From contig JAKSZP010000007.1 in NCBI GenBank assembly GCA_022478985.1, positions 124,001 through 188,000 on the forward strand: a stretch of DNA of 64,000 bases. The letters are read 5' to 3'. A model generated the notes under the pieces. That model was given only the letters and a program-made list of their open reading frames with translations, was not told the origin of the DNA and did not search any database. Every line of letters starts with the position of its first letter. Positions within the stretch are counted from its first letter, which is position 1. The translations under genes were made by a program, and so were the position numbers. This document shows, piece by piece, positions 59,195 to 64,000 of the stretch. The DNA is from Massospora cicadina. Lineage: Eukaryota > Entomophthoromycota > Entomophthoromycetes > Entomophthorales > Entomophthoraceae.

Positions 59195-60494
59195 TTATTT
59201 TCTATATCTGGCAATAAACTCCTCTTTAAATTGCGCAGACCTGTTTGAAAGAAGGATGAAGGAGGGTACCCCATTAACGACAAAATACTTTGGATGGGCG
59301 AGTACCTGCCGAATAGTGCAGTTCTTTCCGACCTTGATTAAAGTGGGGCTTGTCGCGTTGGTTGGGAAGGATTCGAAATAGATCTCAATACTATCCACAG
59401 TGTAGTTTGGAGAATTCTGGCTGTCCCAAGGGGCAGGCACTTCAAACATAACTTCCAGATGCTCTAAAAAGCTAGTTCCATCCTCACATCTTTCGATGAA
59501 ATCACTCTCCTTGAATTCTGGGTAAAGAAAAATTACTGGCCACACAAGTTGACCTGATGCTTTATCAAATCTAACGGCCGTGTTTGATTTAAGGTTAGGC
59601 TTGTACATTTTATCGTTAGAATCTATCATTTGGATTTTGGCATCCTAACTATAAATTAAAACGACAACCCAAATAAGCACCTGAAGGGCAGCCTCTAGCT
59701 CTTTGGCCCACTCAGCCTCTCTCTTCTCCTTCTCGGCCTTAATGCGTTCCTTTTCATCCAACCTTTGTTTGAGTGACTTTGCTCGCTCCAAAAGGGTCTT
59801 CAGCGGAGAGTTGTCGGGCTGAATCTAGGCCGAGGTTAGATGGATCAACTTGGCGCATCAACTCGTAAGCCACATTCGCAGCAGTCGATTGCATCTTGAG
59901 CCCGCTCAAGTTGATAGAGAGCCTTTGCCGAGCGATAAAAAGCTTTGATGTTTTTGGGTCAAGTTGTAAAGCCTTGGAGCAATCGCTCAACACTCTACCA
60001 TAATTTTCTAAATTCCGCAATAAGCCAAAAAAGAATGCTCACCCCACCTAGATCTAAGTTAACCGCAGCACGGTTGATAAGGCATGCAACGTTGAGCTTG
60101 GTGTCCGGTGAGTTTTGATCGAGAGCTTGAGTGTAGTACTGGATTGCATCCCGGTACCTTGACTTCCCAAAGTTGAAACATTCGTTGCCGAGCGCCTTGA
60201 AATTCGAGGCATTCTCTGGTCGCAAAAACATAAGCTCAAAAAAGTTGGCGCCAACTCACCTTCTGGCGTCCCATCAAATTTCAGTGTCTGAAGAGCAGCG
60301 AGGGCCGTGTTTTCTTCAGCGTCCTTGGGAAGGTTCTTCATAAAGAGAGGGACCCGGTCCATCTCCTCGAGGAAATTCTCTTCGGTAAACGCCCAATCCG
60401 GGCGCGCTGGGCGGCTAGGGCCCTTGGTTACACAGCCGGTTGTACTGTTTGCGACTTCATCAATAACTTTTTCCAGATGACCGAGTTGATCCAT
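59195..60494 (-). CDS. TTC4: TTC4/Cns1-like Hsp90 co-chaperone, five exons, one apparent frameshift
   Basis: Exons read 60494-60260, 60215-60048, 60007-59863, 59824-59681 and 59644-59195. Introns are 44, 40, 38 and 36 nt, each GT...AG and each keeping phase. The product is about 380 residues, as in human TTC4 (387) and yeast Cns1 (385). The N-terminus has PDWAFTEENFLEEMDRVP and ENTALAALQTLKFDGTPE; three TPR units occupy about residues 80-185 (NFKALGNECF; DLENYGRVLSDCSKAL; KAFYRSAKALYQLERAQDAI); a charged helix (DEKERIKAEKEKREAEWAKE) leads to the C-terminal wheel domain (about 231-380; QLVWPVIFLYPEFKESDFIE). The family binds the Hsp90 C-terminus through its TPRs and is cytosolic or nuclear; Cns1 is essential in yeast. 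Exon 3 needs one more A in the A5 run at 59951-59955 to stay in frame. This could be a sequencing error, a null allele or real decay. It is single-copy-like DNA, unlike everything to its left. Confidence 0.92.
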
Positions 60495-61720
60495 GCTTTA
60501 CTCTTTAAAGCAAATTTAATACTAAGAATGATCTTTCAGCATAAATAGGCACCAAGGCTAAAAACAGTAGTACAGCTTATAATATAACACGATTAAACCC
60601 TCAATCAAGTTAAGACTAAAGCAAATCAATTGATAAATCAAACCATCAAAAATACGAAGAATCATCAATGGGTCGTGCAAAGTTGCATAATAAAAGAAGA
60701 AATTTATTAGCAATCATAAATAAAGCCTTATAGGCCAAGAGGAAGCGATGGCAACGAAAAAAAATTAAAAGGGTCATGCAGGGCTTTGGAGGAAAAACGT
60801 GGATTTTAAAAGCCACCGCATTTAAAAAACTTTACAGGTTATTAAACTTGAACCGCTACAAGCATGGTTTATTCAAGTCGAATGTGAAAAATAAAACGCT
60901 ACTTTATGAACTTGTAAAACAAATTGTAATGTTTTTATTGAACACTAATAAGATAAGATAAATGAAATGAGAAGACGCGATTAGCTAAAAGATAAGATCC
61001 AAATTGCATTAACGGCCAAGCTTTTCGAACCCCACTGAGAATATCGAAGGTAAGAAAGAGCTAAAAACCTGGATGTAAAATTACAAAACTAAGCCTAAAC
61101 TTTTACATGAAGCTTAAGGTAATAGATATAAAGGTGAAAATTATCTGGGCTACCTAGAGCTCAGGTCAGTAAATTATATTTTCTATATCGAACATTGTTT
61201 ATATTTATACTCTAATCTTTAGATTTGACGCTTCCGGATTCACAAATCTAAATTTTTTGAAGTATAATAAAGGGGATGAAGCTTAGGAACAACTGAACCC
61301 CAATTCTGTTATGAACTTAACCTATCGCGCTTTTATAGATCTAAAAACTCCTATTATAAATTAAGAGCACTAAAGTTTCATATCCATCAGTTTTTAGATT
61401 CGATATTGTACCCCAGATAGTGACTTACTATATATTTTAAGACTAGCTCTTCCCCACAGCTTTGCTTGATTAAATAATCTGAATACCAAAATCTTTTTTA
61501 TATGATATATCTCATTAGTAAGCGAGATCTGATCCAACCTTTTTTATATCATTAAGGTGTTCAATTGATAATACTATAATGGATTTACATCATATTAATT
61601 CTTGCTACTATTTTATATACTTAAAATCTAAATTAATTATCTTATAAAAAACTTCTTTACCATATTCCTTTTCTCGAACCTGGCTAAAAGTCAACTATCT
61701 ACTTAATAGAAAAATTTCAC
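60495..61720. other. AT-rich intergenic DNA upstream of TTC4
   Basis: It must contain the TTC4 promoter at its left end, but no TATA or other element could be picked out with confidence. A 61-codon frame at 60776-60961 is in AT-rich DNA without any recognised motif. Nothing else was seen. Confidence 0.5.
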
Positions 61721-61741
61721 TGACTTACTGACTGAATGACA

Positions 61742-61883
61742 TCTGAAACCTTTGAGTCTGATAGGTTCAATCTATTTGGATGAGTGGGTGAAAATTGGCG
61801 AATCTTATCGAATCTGAAATTATCGAGTATGATAGGTTCAATCTATTTGGGTGAGTGGGTGAGATTTGGTAATTATTATCTAA
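61742..61883 (+). repeat. 71-bp tandem repeat, two copies
   Basis: Units start TCTGAAAC at 61742 and TCTGAAAT at 61813 and share GATAGGTTCAATCTATTTGG and a GTGAGTGGGTGA segment. A third, diverged copy is near 62877-62940 next to a CTGA-rich tract. Confidence 0.8.
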
Positions 61884-62072
61884 TAATTCACCAAATTGCT
61901 CATCTGAAACTCAACAAAAATCAGAATTAGTTAAGTAGATTAAGTAGGATAATCAGCTCACCAGCCACGAGGGCAACAGCGGAGCTATTAGTCCGAGTGG
62001 CTCGAGAGTAGCTTTGGCACAGCCTATAGGCTATGTCAGTGTGAGCTTATCATCTGATAAACTTTAAATATT

Positions 62073-62086
62073 GTAGCGAAGCACGG
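62073..62086 (+). repeat. Helitron-like motif, copy 1
   Basis: GTAGCGAAGCACGG, followed by ATATCAGGATGTTAG. One of four copies within 1.8 kb. Confidence 0.5.
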
Positions 62087-62180
62087 ATATCAGGATGTTA
62101 GGTTTATATATATTTTAAAAACCTGCCTAATTTGGTTCACCTAATTAATAAAATACTTTTGGCAAGTTAAGTAGAAGTTG

Positions 62181-62461
62181 GGGAGGGTACCTCAGTGGTA
62201 GAATAGGGACCTCTACCGCTGCCTCCCCGAGTTCGATCCCGGTAGTGAACTTTGGGTAGGGGACGATTATGACTATGTTGGCGTTGCGCACCAATGCCCC
62301 GAACTGAGATAGCGAATAGCAAAGGCGGTCCATGGAGTTCCTGGCCTATCATACGCCGCGCATAGAGGTTTTCCGGGTTTTATCCTCCTTTCCCATTTTC
62401 TTCACTTCCCCTCATCGGTGCGGTATTGTCCCCAGGTCGGCCCACCTCGAATAAAATTTAA
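62181..62461 (+). mobile_element. tRNA-derived SINE with 17-bp target duplication
   Basis: 281 bp. The head resembles a tRNA: an A-box-like TACCTCAGTGG at 62188-62198 and a B-box GTTCGATCCC at 62231-62240, the RNA polymerase III internal promoter. The body is unrelated to tRNA and ends CCTCGAATAAAATTTAAA. The flanks AAGTTAAGTAGAAGTTG (62164-62180) and AAGTTAAATAGAAGTTG (62462-62478) are a target duplication with one change. There is no poly(A) tail, so its partner LINE may recognise the AATAAAATTTAAA-type end. Confidence 0.88.
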
Positions 62462-62802
62462 AAGTTAAATAGAAGTTGATTTAGTAGTTTGGAAGATATG
62501 TCACATAATGATTTTAAGCATAGAGTTGTTTCGGGTAGCAGTTTGGTGTTATTTGATTGATTCGATAGGTTTTTTTTGTTTGGCCGAGTGGTTGATGGCT
62601 TTTGGTCGAATCAACTCGACACAGTATAGTTTTGAGGGTGATTAGTTATTAGTTGATTTGATAAGTTCAGTTAGGTTTACCTGAGTGGTTGGTGGTCTTT
62701 GGTTGATTTGATTGAGCAATTAGATTTGGCTGAGTGGTTTTATTTATCTATAATATAAAATCTAAATTAATAAATTTGAATATCTGAACTTCTATAGACA
62801 CC

Positions 62803-62816
62803 GTAGCGAAGCACGG
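62803..62816 (+). repeat. Helitron-like motif, copy 2
   Basis: CCGTAGCGAAGCACGGG can form a short stem (CCGT with ACGG) and is followed by TAAATCAGCTTGT, close to the hairpin-then-CTAGT pattern of Helitron 3' ends. Confidence 0.5.
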
Positions 62817-62941
62817 GTAAATCAGCTTGTCTGCTTAATAACACATTCACTGACTGACTGAATGACTGACTGACATCTGAAACCATCGAGTCTGACAAGT
62901 TCAATTTATTTGGGCATGTGGGTGAGAATTGGCAAATATTA

Positions 62942-62975
62942 ACTAGCTAGTAGAATACCTGTGCTTCTCTACAGT
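62942..62975 (-). repeat. Helitron-like motif, copy 3 (inverted)
   Basis: The minus strand reads CTGTAGAGAAGCACAGGTA, then TTCTACTAG followed by CTAGTT. The CTAG about 10 nt after the stem fits a Helitron 3' terminus. No transposase-encoding frame is present, so it would be non-autonomous. Confidence 0.5.
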
Positions 62976-63342
62976 GTTTGTAACTTACCAGATAATTATA
63001 AATTATTTTAGTTTTTATATTGGTAGATAGCTATTAATAAGTTCAGAATCCATTAAACCTATTGAATATTCCAACCTCCAACCACTTAGCCAAAATTAAT
63101 TAAGCCTGCCAAATTAACTAAACCTTCAATCACTTAACAAACTATTGAGCCCATCGAATTAAACAAAAATGAACCACCACTCGGCAAGAACCAATTGTTG
63201 ACCTTACAAACCAGCCAAAAACTACCAACCATTTATCAAAACCTATGAAACTGTCAAATTAAATGAATATGAAAATGCTCAGCCAAATTTCTATATAATT
63301 ACTATTAGAAACATATGTGTTTTATATCTTTAAAATTAAAAT

Positions 63343-63375
63343 TTTATTCGAGATGGGTGTGTTTTATATCTTATA
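63343..63375 (-). mobile_element. SINE 3'-tail fragment
   Basis: AAAATTTTATTCGAGATGGG repeats the 3' end of the SINE in inverse orientation, about 75 bp before the next copy. It is either a 5'-truncated SINE insertion or a duplication of the tail. Confidence 0.5.
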
Positions 63376-63429
63376 TAGAACTGATATTAAAAATTATATG
63401 TTTTTATTAAAAAAGTATATTTTAAATTT

Positions 63430-63702
63430 TATTCGAGGTGGGCCGACCTGGGGACTGGTACCGCACCGATTAGGGAAGTGAAGAAAATGGGAAAGGAGGA
63501 TAAAACCCGGAAAACCTCCATGCGCGGCGTATGATAGGCCAGGAACTCCATGGACCGCCTTTGCTATTCGCTATCTCAGTTCGGGGCATTGGTGCGCAAC
63601 GCCAACATAGTCATAATCGTCCCCTACCCAAAGTTCACTACCGAGATCGAACTCGGGGAGGCAGCGGTAGAGGTCCCTATTCTACCACTGAGGTACCCTC
63701 CC
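63430..63702 (-). mobile_element. Second SINE copy (inverted)
   Basis: Near-identical to the first SINE, with A and B boxes kept. Its 5' side carries the same 17-bp flank (CAACTTCTACTTAACTT on the plus strand), but its 3' side lacks the second flank copy: sequence changes right after the tail. It was therefore copied together with its 5' flank, not inserted separately. Confidence 0.85.
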
Positions 63703-63796
63703 CAACTTCTACTTAACTTGCCAAAAGTATTTTATTAATTAGGTGAACCAAATTAGGCAGGTTTTTAAAATATATATAAACCTAACATCCTGATAT

Positions 63797-63810
63797 CCGT
63801 GCTTCGCTAC
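63797..63810 (-). repeat. Helitron-like motif, copy 4 (inverted)
   Basis: CCGTGCTTCGCTAC on the plus strand, the copy of motif 1 within the right arm. Confidence 0.5.
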
Positions 63811-64000
63811 AATATTTAAAGTTTATCAGATGATAAGCTCACACTGACATAGCCTATAGGCTGTGCCAAAGCTACTCTCGAGCCACTCGGACTAATAGCT
63901 CCGCTGTTGCCCTCGTGGCTGGTGAGCTGATTATCCTAACTTTAATCTACTTAAACCTCGAACACTGATTTTTATTTAGTTTCGGATGAGCAATTTGGTG

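Larger units (their letters stand above)
61884..62461 (+). repeat. Left arm of a long inverted repeat
   Basis: The reverse complement of this arm lies at about 63424-64000. It includes 5' flank, one Helitron-like motif and a full SINE, and ends exactly at the SINE 3' end. The spacer is about 960 bp. The right arm runs to the window edge, so the full length is unknown. Confidence 0.88.
63424..64000 (-). repeat. Right arm of the inverted repeat, cut by window end
   Basis: Inverse of 61884-62461 with a few changes. The last bases of the window, GAGCAATTTGGTG, match the left arm start. Confidence 0.88.

Noticed and set aside
59995..60231. TTC4 reading straight through introns 1 and 2
   Set aside because: The read-through frames end in stops and break the TPR alignment; GT-AG removal of 44 and 40 nt restores it.
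60776..60961. 61-codon plus-strand frame upstream of TTC4
   Set aside because: AT-rich, Lys/Asn/Leu biased, no motif, no neighbouring exon signals.
62181..62253. A tRNA gene
   Set aside because: A and B boxes are present but the acceptor and anticodon stems do not fold well, and the unit continues into a SINE body with a target duplication.
62145..62352. Two minus-strand frames of about 60 codons, repeated in inverse at 63531-63738
   Set aside because: Both lie inside the SINE and are antisense to its tRNA-like head; they are duplicated only because the SINE is.
1..64000. CRISPR arrays, bacterial operons, defence or toxin systems
   Set aside because: No spaced direct repeats and no such genes; the window is eukaryotic.

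Overview
The window is eukaryotic nuclear DNA. It has spliceosomal introns, Ty3/gypsy LTR retrotransposons, LINEs and a tRNA-derived SINE, and no bacterial operon or ribosome-binding-site logic. A fungus is the best guess, because two elements are chromodomain Ty3/gypsy elements of the Tf1/sushi type and the one host gene looks like fungal Cns1/TTC4. The lineage is not fixed: the introns are only 36-44 nt, and other repeat-rich opisthokonts are possible.

About 56.6 kb (1-56588) is one old minus-strand Ty3/gypsy element (called B) split by a series of nested insertions. Its 5' LTR is 55365-56588. Its 3' LTR is the sum of 1-529, 1695-1744 and 9841-10381, plus about 93 bp beyond the left edge. 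Nested in the 3' LTR are a solo LTR (H, 530-1689, target duplication CATAT) and element A (1745-9835, GGGAT). Nested in the B reverse transcriptase is element C (12628-19704, GCGTT). Upstream of that lie LINE-1 (plus strand, about 20134-25609) and LINE-2 (minus strand, about 25610-53300), tail to tail. LINE-2 is itself broken by a solo LTR (27452-28990, TTCTA/TTCTC), by element D (29344-42550, GTAAC) and by element F (43570-50906, GTCAC). Element E (33756 to about 41684) lies inside D. B gag remnants resume at about 53.4-55.3 kb.

Two priming modes coexist. A, C and F (B weakly) have a tRNA-type primer-binding site of the form TGGTGCTC next to the LTR. D and E instead carry an 11-nt site just after the 5' LTR that is the exact complement of an 11-mer inside their own LTR. 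The 11-mers differ between D and E, which points to Tf1-style self-priming. E also carries an integrase-GPY/F-chromodomain frame that runs into the 3' LTR. Nearly every element frame has stops, frameshifts or lost catalytic residues.

Right of B is about 2.6 kb of AT-rich DNA with no gene, then the only host gene recognised: a five-exon TTC4/Cns1 Hsp90 co-chaperone on the minus strand (59195-60494), with one apparent single-base frameshift in an A run. The last 2.3 kb is a repeat cluster: a 71-bp tandem repeat, a 281-bp tRNA-derived SINE with a 17-bp target duplication, an inverted copy of the SINE plus its 5' flank ending exactly at the SINE 3' end, and four copies of a short Helitron-like terminal motif.
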